Assembly: GCA_963971575.1 (NCBI GenBank)
Contig: OZ020611.1
Span: 59,553,381-59,617,380, forward strand
Direction: 5' to 3'
DNA: 64,000 bases
Origin: Liopterus haemorrhoidalis
Lineage: Eukaryota > Arthropoda > Insecta > Coleoptera > Dytiscidae
Numbering within the stretch: position 1 is the first letter of the stretch; every line of letters begins with the position of its first letter. A model generated the notes under the pieces. It did no database searches. It saw only the letters and a program-made list of their open reading frames with translations, and was not told where the DNA came from. A program made the position numbers and the translations under genes. Shown here one piece after another: positions 21,593 to 33,195 of the stretch.

Positions 21593-22737
21593 AGCTAACA
21601 GTATCCTCAGAAGTCAGGACCCACTATTAAAGTTCGTTAGTGAGCACGAATTTAGTGGCAAAGGGGCGTTTCTTTACCAGGCAGCGCGAAGAGCAGTAAC
21701 AAGATTTAACCTGGCAGACTTGAGTCCCGTCAGAGAAAACGCTGGAGTACAACTCTCTCGGGAGGAGTACAACGGAGTTACCAGTTCGGTGAAACGAGGG
21801 CAGATAGACATGTTGACAGAAGAACACATGAGTAAAATTATGCACTCTGTGTTCTTCAGACATATTAAAAGTCTAGAGTTGTCCACCGAACTCACGTTCT
21901 CGTTTCTTAAGTCTGCGGATTTGAGATCGGAAACAGAAGGTTTTGTGTTTGCGTGTCAGGATGGTGTTATAAATACTTTGGCGTACAGTGCCCGCATATT
22001 CCAAATTGCGGAGTCCACACTCTGTAGGTTGTGCCACGACCATCCTGAAACGATTATGCACGTTCTGTCTGCTTGTCCATCTCTTGCAGCGTCGAGCTAC
22101 GTGTCTCGACATAATGCAGCTCTCCGCGTGCTCTACTATCATCTTAGACATGCCTATGGTATTGACAAAATACCGGTTATACCGTATGTCTGACATAGAA
22201 TCGGTGGTGAAAATTCCAAGTGCCGAATTTATTGAAATTACTCCTTCCCCACCTCGAGGTTACTGACAGCCACTAAGCCGGACATAACCCTTCTGGATAT
22301 TGAGACCAAATAGATGTTTGTGATCGAATTCTTAAGTCCAGCTGAGAAGAATATCTCTCAAGGAGGAGAAAGAGGTCCAAGTATATGGACCTCTTGTCCG
22401 AGCTTAGAAAGCTGTATCCCGGGTATAAAGTTAAGCTTGTCGTCCTGATAGTTGGTGTTTTGGGTGGTATGAAAGCCTCCTATCGAAGGGAAATCGAGTC
22501 CATTCCCGCCTGCAGATCTTCTGCCTCCTCTTTGATCTGAAGGATGCAGAAATCAGTGCTGCTCGGGTCACTCCGCATTGTGCGGGCACTGGTTCTAGCG
22601 TAATTTCTGCGGCTGCATATCGCCAGGGTATGGGATGCAGTCGTGTGCATTTAGCTCCACTAGTCTCAGTATGACGCGGCTCAAAAGGTTGCTGAAGTTT
22701 GAGATTAGTGGACGCTTGTCAAGACCTGACAAACCCC
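21593..22737 (+). mobile_element. R4/Dong-type non-LTR retrotransposon, 5'-truncated copy
   Basis: This is a clear homologue of the minus-strand copy at 62405-64000. The main frame runs to 22193 and carries a CCHC zinc knuckle (CRLCHDHPETIMHVLSAC). In a shifted frame it then carries KPDITLLDIETK followed by a stop and MFVIEF, the PD...(D/E) core of a restriction-like endonuclease. R4-clade elements such as Dong encode this nuclease instead of an APE-type one, and Dong is known to insert in TAA repeats. Both flanks here are TAA repeats and the 3' end is ...AACCCC. A frameshift and a stop disable it. Confidence 0.85.
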
Positions 22738-23112
22738 ATAATAATAATACTAATAATAATATTAATAATAATAAAGTAATAATATAAATATTTTATTGTA
22801 TTAAATGTTGTACAATTTTATAAAAGTTCATAATACATTACACAAATTACAAATTGAATAGTATGCAGTACAGTAATATAAAAATATAATTTTAAGATTT
22901 GTAAAAAGGAAAATAAACAAAAAACAATACAAATTGATTGAACAAAATGCGAGGTTTGAACAAAAAGTAGGGCAAGTCTGATCACAGAACCTCCTTCAAG
23001 TCACCAAAATCATTTCGTAGGTATTCCTCAGTAGAGTAGAAAGCCTTGGCAATTAGATATTTGATCAGTGGCAGCTTATAAATTGACCGAGTAGTTTGTT
23101 GACAGTGAAAAA
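22738..23112. other. Residual TAA tract and noncoding DNA before the mariner relic
   Basis: 22738-22785 is imperfect TAA repeat. The rest is AT-rich. The last about 60 bp, before the mariner ATG, may be its 5' untranslated part; no mariner terminal repeat was recognised. Confidence 0.4.
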
Positions 23113-23920
23113 ATGGACATTAATCGTGAACGTTTTCGTTGGATGTTTTTTTACGATTTTTCTAAAGGCCTAACTCAACAACAATGCACAGATTTGCTTC
23201 GTTCAACTTTTGGTAATGAAGCAACATCAGAAAAGATTGTTCACAATTGGCTTGCAGAATTTCGTCATGGTCGTGCGTCCGTCAAAGATAAATCTCGTGA
23301 AGGTCGACCAAATTCGGTTGTGATTAAAAAAAAACATCGATGCTGTGCGCAAAATATTTGAAGAAGATCGGCATGTTACTTATCGTGAGATAAAGGCATC
23401 CTTTGGCATATCGTACAATACATTCGATTTTGCATGAACATTCAGCTATGAAAAAAATCTGTGCCCGATGGATTTTGCATAATTTGATCGATTAAAAGAC
23501 TCGTGTTGATTGATGTAAGGGAATGTTAAAAAAAACATCGTAGGCACTGCAAAATCCGTATACAACATCGTGACAGGTGACGAAACCTATTTATTCATAT
23601 GAACCGGAAACTAAGCAACAATCCACTGTTTGAATCTTCCAAAATGAACCGAAACCCACAAAAGTTGTTCGTTCACGAAGTACTTCCTAGAAAATGATCG
23701 CTCGTTTCTTCGGTTGTATTGGACATGTCGCAACCATTCCTTTAGAGGATCGGAGAACAGTTAATGCTGAATGGAGTATAACAATTTGTTTGCCAGAAGT
23801 CATAGAAAAAATCCGGAAAATCAATAGTCAGGCTGTAACTGTTGCAGTTAGCCAAGGCCGTGCGATATTCGGTAGATTGGTAATTCCCCGTGATTCCAAA
23901 TAAAATATTAGTAAGCACAG
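23113..23920 (+). pseudogene. mariner transposase pseudogene
   Basis: ATG at 23113 opens a frame with the N-terminal helix-turn-helix of mariner: QQQCTDLLRSTFGNEATSEK, then a VHNWLAEFRHGRASVKD and EGRPNS linker. Further pieces lie in other frames: KSVYNIVTGDET (about 23550, the TGDE block with the first catalytic Asp) and GHVATIPLEDRRTVNAEW (about 23724). An A-run at 23326-23333 is a likely slippage site. Numerous stops and shifts make it dead. Close to its 3' end it is split at 23921 by an 8-bp-duplicating hAT element; only a short tail may continue at 26902. Confidence 0.85.
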
Positions 23921-23928
23921 GTTTCAAA

Positions 23929-26803
23929 CAGGCCCGGATTGGCCATCTGGCCCTTCTGGCAAATGCCAGAAGGGCCGGTGCCCGAATGGGCCGATTTGGG
24001 CCGGTCTGACCTACGAGCGTATTACGAGTTGCGTTATATCAATAGATGTTTGTATGCTATCTAAAAGTGCGTCATGTCAATAGAATGTGGTCGACGTAAA
24101 GTCGTAAACGTAACGCGAAGCCGATGTTAGCTCTTTCGTCCAATTAGAACACAAGTGTCGTGTGCTGTAGATTAATATTTAGACAATATTTACATGGATT
24201 TTACAGACAAGTTGGATTAATTAGAATTTATTATAAATTATAGAATTAATCTTAAGCTTATTTTTTAAGATCCAGCAGTCTAAATATCAACAATTTGATG
24301 TTTAATAATCAAATGTCTATGCGCCGCAAACAAATAGGACGCAGGCGTCAGGTACTTTAAAGAATGGTTGACATTGTAAAATTAATAAGTAAAAGAGGTC
24401 TCAGTTATAGAGGAAATAAATTAGAAGCAGCATACTGCTTGGAGGATATTTCTGTGGATCATGGTAACTTTTTGGAGTTTGTTTTGCTCTCAAGTAAGTA
24501 TGATGTTTGAATGAAGGAGCATGTAACTGATTGTATTGAAAAAAGCAAGATGTTGAAATCTTCGGGAGGAAAAGGCCGGGGATCACTAGTAACGTTTCTC
24601 TCTAAAACAACTGTTAATAAAGTTATAGAAATAATTAGTCGACACATTCGGGAGACAATAGTAAAAGAAATAAAGGCTGCTGGAATGTTTTCAGTTCAGA
24701 TTGATACAACTCAGGATATTACAACTAAAGATCAATGTTCTGTTATTGTGCGGTATGTAACAGATCGCATTCATGAGAAACTTCTTACATTGGTGAAGTG
24801 TGATCTTCTACTGGAGAATACATGTATAAGATACTAACCGACATTTTTAATTCTTACAAAATAGACATAAAAAAATGCGTTGGTAGTTCAACTGACGACG
24901 CCGCTAATATGCAAGGCCAATATAAAGGTTTTTCAACTTGGCTGTCAGCAGAAGCTCCAAATCAGGTGCATGTATGGTGTTATGCACATGTCCTTAACTT
25001 AGTGTTGTCAGATACGACCAAAGCCGTCATTACAAGTGCGTCGTTATTTAGTTTAATTAACGACATTGCTGTATTTATTAAAGATTCGTACCAACGTATG
25101 AATATATGGGAAAATGTTAACCAGGACGTTCACCATCGAAGACTATCTACTATTGAGAAAACACGCTGGTGGTCTAAAGATGCAGCGCTCAGTAAAATTT
25201 TTGGATCATTTTCAAATCCGGAATCTGCACTGTATTATTACTGCAAACTTATTATTACATTAACAAAAATTCAAGATAACCCAAAAACCAAACCAGAGGT
25301 TCGCGTAAAAGCAAAATCTTATACAGAAGCCTTACTGAAATACGAAACCATACTAACGGCTCTAATATTTTTAAGGATATTTAGTCTCACTTCACCGCTA
25401 TCAAAATATCTACAAACAATTGGATTGGATATATTAAAAGCATTTAAAATGGTATCTGAAACACAAGGAGTTTTCAAGAAATATGTCAGAGACTTCGATG
25501 CAGTCCAGAAAGCTGCAGATAATTTTGTAATTTGGGCAAATAGCAAACTACAGGATAAAGAAGAGTTTGAGATTGAAGTACAGACTTCTCTTCCTGAAAA
25601 AAGAATAAGGAAAAAAAAAAAATTATGCCTGGCGAGTTCGCCCAAGATGAAGTGATTTCTGATACTACTACCACCTATAAGATACAGATCCACAACGTAA
25701 TTCTAGCTACAATTAATGAATGTATTCATTGCCGCTTTCTTGCCGGCAAAACGCTTTATGCTGATTTGGCTTGTCTAGATCCTAGAAACTTCCCAGATAT
25801 AAGAATCCAAGGACTACCTTCTACGGCATTAGAAGAATTAAGCGTTCGTTTGATAAAATTTGATGAAAGAGCTACACCAGACAACTTACGGTGTGAACTC
25901 TCGCGTTACATTGTGAAAAATTGAAAACATCAGCACTTGAGGAATACACAATTGAAATTGAAACTCCAGAATCTGAGCAAGAGGAAAAGAAAGAATTTGA
26001 AGACGTTATAAGTAAGTCATGTGCAGCTTGTAAAAACTGCACAATTTGCTGCTTTCAAATTCTCCGACGGTATAATTTATTAACGATGCATATAATATAA
26101 TTGGACTTGATTATAAGTTTCTATTGACCCTTTCTTTCACGCAAGTTGCATGTCAACTCTCAAATTGATCAAGAACCGCTTGAGAAGCACTATGTCCCAA
26201 GATCACTTGGAATCGTTCATGTTGATGGCAACAGAAAAAGATATTTTGGTGAATCTAGATTTAGATGAAATTATCGACAAAACTGCAGAATCAAGTGAAC
26301 TTTTACAAAGACTTCTAATTGCTTAAACAAATATAAATATATATAATTTATAATAAATAAATCATTTTTTGATTCAAAATGGGTACAATCTAATGTACAT
26401 AATAAATTAACATCATGATGCAATAAATCGAATACAAAATAATAATAAAAATAATAAAATCAATTCGATAATAAAAAAGGTTCATTTCGTTAGGAGTGTG
26501 ATAAATAAATTAACACTTTACTAACAAAAATAAAATAAAGTGAAACAGCAAAATAAATAATTTTAAAATGAAAATTGTGAGAATTATTTATTGTTAGTGG
26601 TGCAGTGATGATAAATTGATTTCCTATCCTATCACAGTGCAGAACTGGCGGAATGCGGTAGCAAGGTAAATAATATTTAAAGAGGCTAATCGTAAGAAAC
26701 AGAAATCATTTCTTTTTGAATACGAATTCTGTTTCTTGATTTTTTTAAATTTAATTATCACCGGAGTCTCATTATATATATATTACTATTGGAATTATTA
26801 CTG

Positions 26804-26836
<33 letters not shown>

Positions 26837-26893
26837 CTGTGGGCCGCTATAATCTAAATGCCAGGGCCGGTTTTTCTTCCCAGTCCGTCACTG
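23929..26893 (+). mobile_element. hAT element with ZMYM1-like transposase, TSD GTTTCAAA
   Basis: GTTTCAAA is perfectly duplicated at 23921-23928 and 26894-26901. The ends CAGGCCCGGATTGG and (inverted) CAGTGACGGACTGG match in the hAT style. At 2965 bp it is near full size. A transposase gene occupies 24364-26326. A (TA)n run (about 26806-26835) lies near the right end. It sits inside the mariner pseudogene and is therefore younger. Confidence 0.93.
24364..26326 (+). pseudogene. hAT transposase pseudogene (ZMYM1/DUF4371-like)
   Basis: From ATG 24364 the frame reads GNFLEFVLLSSKYDV, a DUF4371-type N-terminal segment, then a stop (24508-24510). It resumes through RHIRETIVKEIKAAGMFSVQ and IDTTQDITTKDQCSVIVRYV, the first catalytic Asp region of ZMYM1-like hATs. 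A frameshift near 24805 leads to CVGSSTDDAANMQGQYKGF and WCYAHVLNLVL. Another shift follows at the A-run 25611-25622, and another near 25920. The C-terminal dimerisation block is present (CESTFSTLKLIKNRLRSTM), with a natural stop at 26324-26326. Only about four lesions separate it from an open gene, so decay is moderate. The N-terminal zinc finger was not found. Confidence 0.85.
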
Positions 26894-26901
26894 GTTTCAA
26901 A

Positions 26902-27250
26902 TAGCACTTTTCTATGACACTTTATGTTTCAATTTTGTTATTATTTGTTATTTCTTTCCTTCCTTTAGATAAATATTCAGAAAAATGGTGGAAAATGGAA
27001 AACAGAATGAGTAATAACAAATATATATAGTACGGCGCGTGAATTTTATATGTAAAAAAAATGGCCTGGGGCTTAAATTAGTTTGACTCCCCTGCTATAG
27101 GCTAATGATATTCCCGTAGCCAGGCGCGTACACAAGCGTGTGGACCACGGGTCTGGACCCCCCCCCCAGGAAGGGCAATTAATATATTTTTTTAATAAAA
27201 AATAAGCAATTGAAAATAAAAATCACAACTTTGTAAAAATGAGCCCTTAA
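26902..27250. other. Possible mariner tail, then noncoding DNA
   Basis: The first about 50 bp could continue the mariner reading frame after the hAT insertion. The rest contains a C-run at about 27160-27167 and nothing recognisable. Confidence 0.35.
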
Positions 27251-27259
27251 TGGCAAGCC

Positions 27260-27691
27260 CGCAATTTCAATGGTAGTATCCTTCGCTGGTACTAGGTATC
27301 CAGCATCGGTAAGGGTGGGGTCCAACGTGTGTAACGTTCGCCCCTACTATCCCAACCAGATGTGATGCTACAAGTGCCAGCGTTACGGTTCATACGGGTT
27401 CATACGGGTCATACTTCTAGTCGTTGTGGCAAACAATCCGTATGTGCCAACTGCGGACAAGACCAGCATGAAGTTGAGTCCTGCCCAAACGCGGCACACT
27501 GTGTGAATTGTAAAGGTGCACATGCATCAACTTCACGCCACTGCCCAACGTACTTAGAAGAAAAAGCTATTCAGGTCGTCAAGACGCAAAACAGGATACC
27601 ATATTATGACGCCAAGAAGAAATATAAGGAGTCAAGCAACGGAGAGGTATTGAAATCGGTCCCAGAGACCAAAATTCAGACCCCACAATAA
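27260..27691 (+). pseudogene. LINE ORF1 fragment with CCHC zinc knuckles
   Basis: In two shifted frames it reads VRPYYPNQM then CYKCQRYG, followed by CGKQSVCANCGQDQHEVESC and CVNCKGAHASTSRHCPTYLE. These are three consecutive zinc knuckles typical of I-clade or Jockey ORF1 (Gag-like, RNA-binding) proteins. A similar trio is in the I-clade LINE at about 37424-37602. A duplicated GGTTCATACGG causes the frame break in the first knuckle. It stops at 27689-27691, shortly before a Harbinger element. Confidence 0.75.
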
Positions 27692-28554
27692 AAATTATAC
27701 ACTTTATACTGATTTTCTTAATTCACTGTACTGCTTAATTCATCATGGACAGAAAAAAGAAAATAAGAAAATCGCAAAATAAAAACATTTCTGTAACTCT
27801 AAGGGCCGGTTTCAAGAAGCTCAGTAAACTATAAGCTAATGGTCAACTACGGTTGCCTTAGTAAACTGTTGCAGGAACAAAAAACAAACCAAAGTTAACC
27901 ACAAGTCAACTATGCATAGTTTACTTCGCAATTGACGTGAGTTCAACCAAGGCTTCCTTGGTTAAGTGTTGCACAAACGTTGGTCACGACTTGCACTCGC
28001 GTCTGATTGAATTTTTCTGGCTATACCTTGATCACAGTTTAACTACGATTTACGTCAATATTCGGTTTTTTCATAAATTTTATTTTCATAATTTCGGGGC
28101 TAAATAAGAGAAAAAAGTTATTTTAATTTAGAAGACTGTAAATTAAATTCTTAATTTGTGTTTTTAAATGAAAATGCACCTAACTATTATTAATGAATGT
28201 GACTTTAATATAATATAACCTAGAAAATTTCCTTATAAATTCAAAATCAATTTTAAATTTGATATTTCAATAACGTTATAATATAATTGGAAAAGAAATA
28301 TTAAATACATGAATAATTTATATATATTTATTTTGTACCACTGTAAATAAATATTAAATACATATATAATCATTATATATTTACATATTTTGATTATTCG
28401 TACATAATTCTAGATTTCTATTATTGTTTTTTCCTTATCCTATTTGAGCAATAGAAAAATTTCAACTTCCAGCCTATGTTCTTTGCCCTCAACAGAAGAT
28501 ATGGAATAAGATTCTTCAGACGGCGAAAAAAGGCTTTAGTAAAATACTAATTTT

Positions 28555-28901
28555 ATATCATACAAGTACTCGGAGCAATAGATTATACACCTATTCCAAT
28601 TCAGTCACCTGGTGCACTTATCAACAATTTTTCCTGATACTACCTTTGAATACACATACAAGAGTAGAGAAAAATTCTAACAGGGCCCATGTTGCAACAG
28701 GAATGGCAATTAATATTGACCGTGTCCTAACGACAATTATATCTTGTGCCGTTTTACATAATTTTTGTATACAACAGCATGATACGATAGAAATTCCTGT
28801 AGAACTATTGCAGAGCGATGAACCAAATATTTGAGAGGGTAATGATACCAATTTGGCTGTACGTAGTGCATTAATCCAAACAGTTATTGGTGTACCCTAA
28901 A
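28555..28901 (+). pseudogene. Harbinger transposase, C-terminal remnant
   Basis: A GAIDYTPIPIQSPG block, close to the GAIDGTHI-I core with the first catalytic Asp, is followed after a deletion and frameshift by INIDRVLTTIISCAVLHNFC, the typical end of the Harbinger DDE domain. NLAVRSALIQTVI follows. An in-frame stop at 28832-28834 and the loss of the central catalytic part make it inactive. Confidence 0.75.
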
Positions 28902-29139
28902 AAAATTAATACAATATAATGTAATAATTAAAACAAAACCACTTTATTATTTTTTATAGTTTAATTTTTTTATTAATTCTAATTCAATTTATATTTAAGT
29001 CATAATTGTACAGCATTCTTGCTTTATTTTTCTCTATTAGCGCAGCCTGGTATTTACTCTTATAATAAACTTTTATAATGTGTTGTTATTATTATTTTTT
29101 TAAATTATGTTTCTTGCTTGTCTTTTTTTTGTTACGATT

Positions 29140-29745
29140 GGAAGGTTCAGGATTAATTTCTTGTTGCATTTCAGGTTCTGGTTCTGGTTCAACTTGATAA
29201 AAAATATGAACTAAAGCCAGTTCTGAATCAGTTAGGTAGGCAGGAGGTGGTTGTAAAATATATAGGCTAAAATACTGTTATCGACATATTCTCAATAATT
29301 TGTTGTTTCCATCGGTATCAACACTATATCAGTACTACATCGAAAACTGTATTTTTCAAGAAACTAGCTCCTGAACAGATACTGAAGAGCGTACATTTAA
29401 TTCACAAATGTTCTTTTTAGTTTGTTTATTATTATTTTTTTTTTTTTAAATTAGAATACAAATATTTAATTTGTTCTGTGTCTATTCACGCAACTTGGGT
29501 TAAATTCATCTGTAATCTGGTACCAAATTTTCTTTCTTTTGAATTGTTCAATTATTACATTTTTGTCTTCAGTAATATGGGAATATCTGAAAAATGATAA
29601 ATACAAATTTCAGGTTATGTTTTAAGAATAGTTTAAAAATATTTAGATTTCAAAAGAAATAAAAATATATGTATACTTACTTACCGACAATATCTAGAAA
29701 AATGTTTTTATCGGTGTTGGTAAAGTCTGGTGTTCGTGAATACAT
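29140..29745 (-). pseudogene. Harbinger Myb/SANT-like protein gene with an intron
   Basis: Exon 1 (29745-29681, minus) begins MYSRTPDFTNTDKNIFLDIV. A 94-nt intron (29680-29587) has GTAAGTATAC at the donor and TTTTTCAG at the acceptor. Splicing there keeps the frame into exon 2, which reads SHITEDKNVIIEQFKRKKIW then YQITDEFN, completing a Myb/SANT-like trihelix domain. The frame is broken by a one-base shift near 29475 (expected YLYSNLKKK after it). A later piece with PPPAYLTDSELALVHIF and a lysine-rich end (about 29250-29090) looks like the C-terminus. Such proteins assist Harbinger transposition by DNA binding and nuclear import. Confidence 0.75.
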
Positions 29746-30142
29746 TTTTTTAGTTCGTTTTAAAACGTTTTAATTCTTTACAGCTGATTACTGTCACTTG
29801 AAGTACAGTTCACATTAGCAAAAAATATCTGTGCATAGTAAACCAATTGTTCCACTGACCAATCTTTAAAAAATGTTGCAACGCAAAATAAAGTTGACCA
29901 TTAGTCAGACTTGACCATTAGTCAGTTGTTACCATAGTTAACTGACTTTTCAGAAACCGGCCCTAATTTAATTCAAAAATAGTTTTAAAATTCTTTTCGA
30001 TTAAACTAAAATTGTCAGTCTGGGAAACAGAATATGAAAATATACCAGTATTAAACGTCTGTGTCAGACACATAGCTGTGTGTTATGGGATTAATCAAGA
30101 GATCCTAAATCTTAAAGACTACTACCTATATTTTCCGTTCTA

Positions 30143-30683
30143 GAACAATTTTTAACTACTAATTCCTGAAAATTTTTAATGTTGTAATTTAGAATCAAAG
30201 GCGAACTTTTATATCGGAAAGAACCCGTAATGAGAATAAGAGACGAGAAATGGCAAAAAGGATCTGGATAGAAAAACTAAATGTCGCTTGCAACATGGGG
30301 AAACGTTTTAAAAGACAATCGATCACCTAATACAAGATCTTGCATTAATATTAAAATATTTGAAAACATCTGAGTACAAGAAAGCAATCAGGAACTTTAA
30401 TTTGAACAATTTTTAACTACTAATTCCTGAAAATTTTTAATGTTGTAATTTAGAATGAAAGGCGAACTTTTATATCGGAAAGAACCCATAATGAGAATAA
30501 GAGACGAGAAATAGCAAAAAGGATCTGGATAGAAAAACTAAATGTCGTTTGCAACATGGGGAAACGTTTTAAAAGACAATCGATCACCTAATACAAGATC
30601 TTGCATTAGTATTAAAATATTTGAAAACATCTAAATGTCGTTCATAGTACAAGAAAGCAATCAGGAGCTTTAATTTGAACATA
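30143..30683. repeat. Tandem duplication, about 260-bp unit
   Basis: The block starting GAACAATTTTTAACTACTAA at 30143 repeats at 30403 with only a few differences over about 260 bp. The second unit has an extra CTAAATGTCGTTCAT-type insertion near 30631. High identity points to a recent duplication. The unit has no recognised coding content. Confidence 0.85.
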
Positions 30684-30740
30684 TAAAGATTACAACCCTA
30701 AAACTTAATCTAAATAAAATGCTTTCGGAGAGTAATATAC

Positions 30741-31640
30741 GAGGGTGAAAAGTTGTGCGAATGAAATTGAAAGATTTTTTAAAATTTAGTTTAGTTTTTA
30801 TTTCTCTACATAATCACCTCTAAATTTTATATACTCAGTCCAGTCATGCTGGAGCGTTTGTATGCCCTCATTGAAGTGATTTTTTTCGAGGCATTCAAAA
30901 TAATCATTTATGGATGCCCTGGCGTCTTTATCCGACTGAAATCCCTTTCCAGGTTGATATTTTTTTCAGGGAGAGAAAACTAGAAAGAGACTAAATTCGG
31001 AGGGTGCCAGATCTGGCGAAAAAGGTGGATGACCAATTACTTCAAACTTTAATTCTTTCAGTTTTCGAGTTGTAATGCCGCTGGAATGGGCAAGTGAATT
31101 GTCATAGTAGTAGAGGTTTATTTTTACCAATCCAGGACATTTTTCACGAATTTAATTCAAAAAATGGTCAAGAAAGTCAGCATGGTTCTAGTCCATTATT
31201 TGTTTGACCCTATGGGAAAAAGGCAATGTATAAAATCCTTTTCGCGTCCCAAAACATGGAGCCTTTGGAGTCTGGAAACCGCAATGAGTTCACTATTTGA
31301 ACCGTTTCTTGGTATTTGGCGTAAAATAATGGACCACCATTTGATCCGAGTTGACATCCAATGATTTTGTTCTCCGTAGAGAGCAAACGCATCTTGCGGA
31401 TAGCTTTGGCATATCCAATTTCTCGATGAAAATAAAATGTACGCGTTCTTTAGATATGCCAACTATTTCTTCCACTTCTGACAACTTTAGATGTGAGTCA
31501 TTTAAAATGGTATAGACTATAGACAATTTCTTGTGTTATGGCTATTTTTTTAAATCCGCTCTGACGCTCATTCTTGATACTGATACTTCCTCTCTTGAAC
31601 TCATCTATCCAGATGCAAACGATATATATTTTTTTAATAT
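30741..31640 (-). mobile_element. mariner element relic
   Basis: The left end CGAGGGTGAAAAGTTGTGCG is a mariner-style terminal repeat. On the minus strand, transposase pieces in shifted frames include LKLSEVEEIVGISKERVHFI (DNA-binding region, about 31490), FWDAKRILYI (first catalytic Asp block, about 31250), YYDNSLAHSSGITTRKLKEL (second Asp, about 31090) and GHPPFSPDLAPSEFSLF (third acidic position, about 31030). The C-terminus ends RGDYVEK at about 30800. Many frameshifts are present. The right terminal repeat was not recognised, so the right boundary is approximate. Confidence 0.8.
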
Positions 31641-31764
31641 ATACTTAAGACCGCGCCAAACTAAATGTAAAAACAGAATAAAATATATCTGACAATATAC
31701 TGACATGTGGCAGAACATAACCTCACATTTTAAATTTTACCAGCGCTATCTCCTTATTTTCAAA

Positions 31765-32950
31765 GGCATTTTACTGCTTGCCTCACGATATTATAATTAA
31801 AAAATTAAAATTTTATAACATAAGTGCGAACAGCTCCAATTTTCTACAATCATATTTAACCAACAAGAAACGGTATATATCAGTTAATGAAGTTACATCT
31901 GAGGAACTCACTATCAAATGCGGTGTACCCCAAGGGTCTTTTCTTGGGCCTCTGATATTTTTAATATATATTAATGATCTACCTCTTTTTTTAGATAAAT
32001 CTTAAACCATTCTTTATGCATATGATACAACTTTGCTAACACAGTCCTTAAAGTTTCATGAACTTACTGATAACATCAATCGGACTATAAAATCTTCAGA
32101 AGATTGGTATACAGCCAACGCACTAAGCCTTAATAATTCTAAAACAAAACAGCCTTGTTTTTCAATGAAACTCCCTACATCTAACGACAATGCCGTTGAA
32201 TTTCTTGGAATAACCATATGTCCAAATTTAAACTGGAAAAAACATGTAGAATAAATTGTTAATAACTTGTGTAAGACCATCTACTGCATAAGAAATTTAA
32301 ATAATAACGTTACTCGAGATGTTCTAATGACAGCATACTACGCCCTATTTCAGTCAATAATAACATATGCATTACTGGCATGGGGTCATTTTCCATATGC
32401 GGCAAGAATATTTAGGCTGCAAAGGCGTATTGTTAGAATTATTGGTGACATAGCATACAGGCAAGATTGTAAAAACATTTTTATAAATTTGAACATAATG
32501 ACACTACCCTCACTTTATATATTATATTGTTTAACCCATGTTCATTCTAATTAGCTAACTATAAATAGCTAACCAAACACTTCATATGGATGTACACAAT
32601 TAAAATACAAGGGGTAAAGATTTGATAAGACCTGGATATGTGAGACACGTGTCTTCACGATACTCACTTAATTATTATGCGACACATTTCTACAATGTTC
32701 TTTCCTAATCAGTCAAATCTTTGCCCACAAAACAAATTTAATTCTGTAATAAAAAATATAGAAAACACTAAAAGAAAAAGCATTTTACAATTTTGAAGAA
32801 TATTGGAATTGAGATTTTACATCTATTGGTTATAATAATTAATAAGTTAATATAATGATAAATGTACACTCGTATGATTCCTTCAATGTAATATGTGTTT
32901 GTATTTTTGACGTATGTAAGAAATGTATAGATCTTATTAACATTAATAAA

Positions 32951-32980
<30 letters not shown>
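31765..32980 (+). pseudogene. LINE reverse transcriptase 3' half with (ATT)n tail
   Basis: Frames carry CGVPQGSFLGPLIFLIYIND (RT motif B region), LYAYDTTLLT (motif C, normally YADD, with the first catalytic Asp now Tyr), VEFLGITICPNLNWKKHVE and ALFQSIITYALLAWGHFP. In-frame stops and shifts lie between them. The sequence ends near 32940 with an (ATT)n microsatellite (32952-32980), a usual LINE tail. I place it in the Jockey/CR1 group of APE-type LINEs; the exact clade is uncertain. The 5' half is missing, with a mariner relic in front of it. Confidence 0.75.
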
Positions 32981-32981
<1 letters not shown>

Positions 32982-33060
32982 GTGTAGGTTAAATATAGTG
33001 ATATCGCATCATTACACATTCCAATTAAAAAAGGCGATAATATACACATCGAAACATTAA

Positions 33061-33195
33061 GAGCCAGTTTCTGAAAGCTTAGCCGAGTTTAATCTTTTGG
33101 TTAAACTCAGATACTGTATAAAAATCCTATAAGTAACCATAGCAACCATTTTCTAACCATTTGGTTATAGTTAACTAGGCTTACAGAAACCGGTC
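33061..33195. mobile_element. Short Harbinger-type MITE
   Basis: GAGCCAGTTTCTGAAAGCTT at the left and (inverted) GACCGGTTTCTGTAAGCC at the right bound 135 bp, with the same TTAACTA subterminal blocks as the element at 27803-29963. No clear TSD was found. Noncoding. Confidence 0.6.

Larger units (their letters stand above)
27803..29963. mobile_element. PIF/Harbinger element (2161 bp), TSD TAA
   Basis: The left end GGGCCGGTTTC and the right end GAAACCGGCCC are inverted, flanked by TAA (27800-27802 and 29964-29966). The subterminal parts contain repeated TTAACTA and TGGTCAACT blocks in both arms. It contains the end of a transposase gene (plus) and a Myb/SANT-like gene with an intron (minus). 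Two short elements at 33061 and 57052 share these ends and may be its MITEs. Confidence 0.9.
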
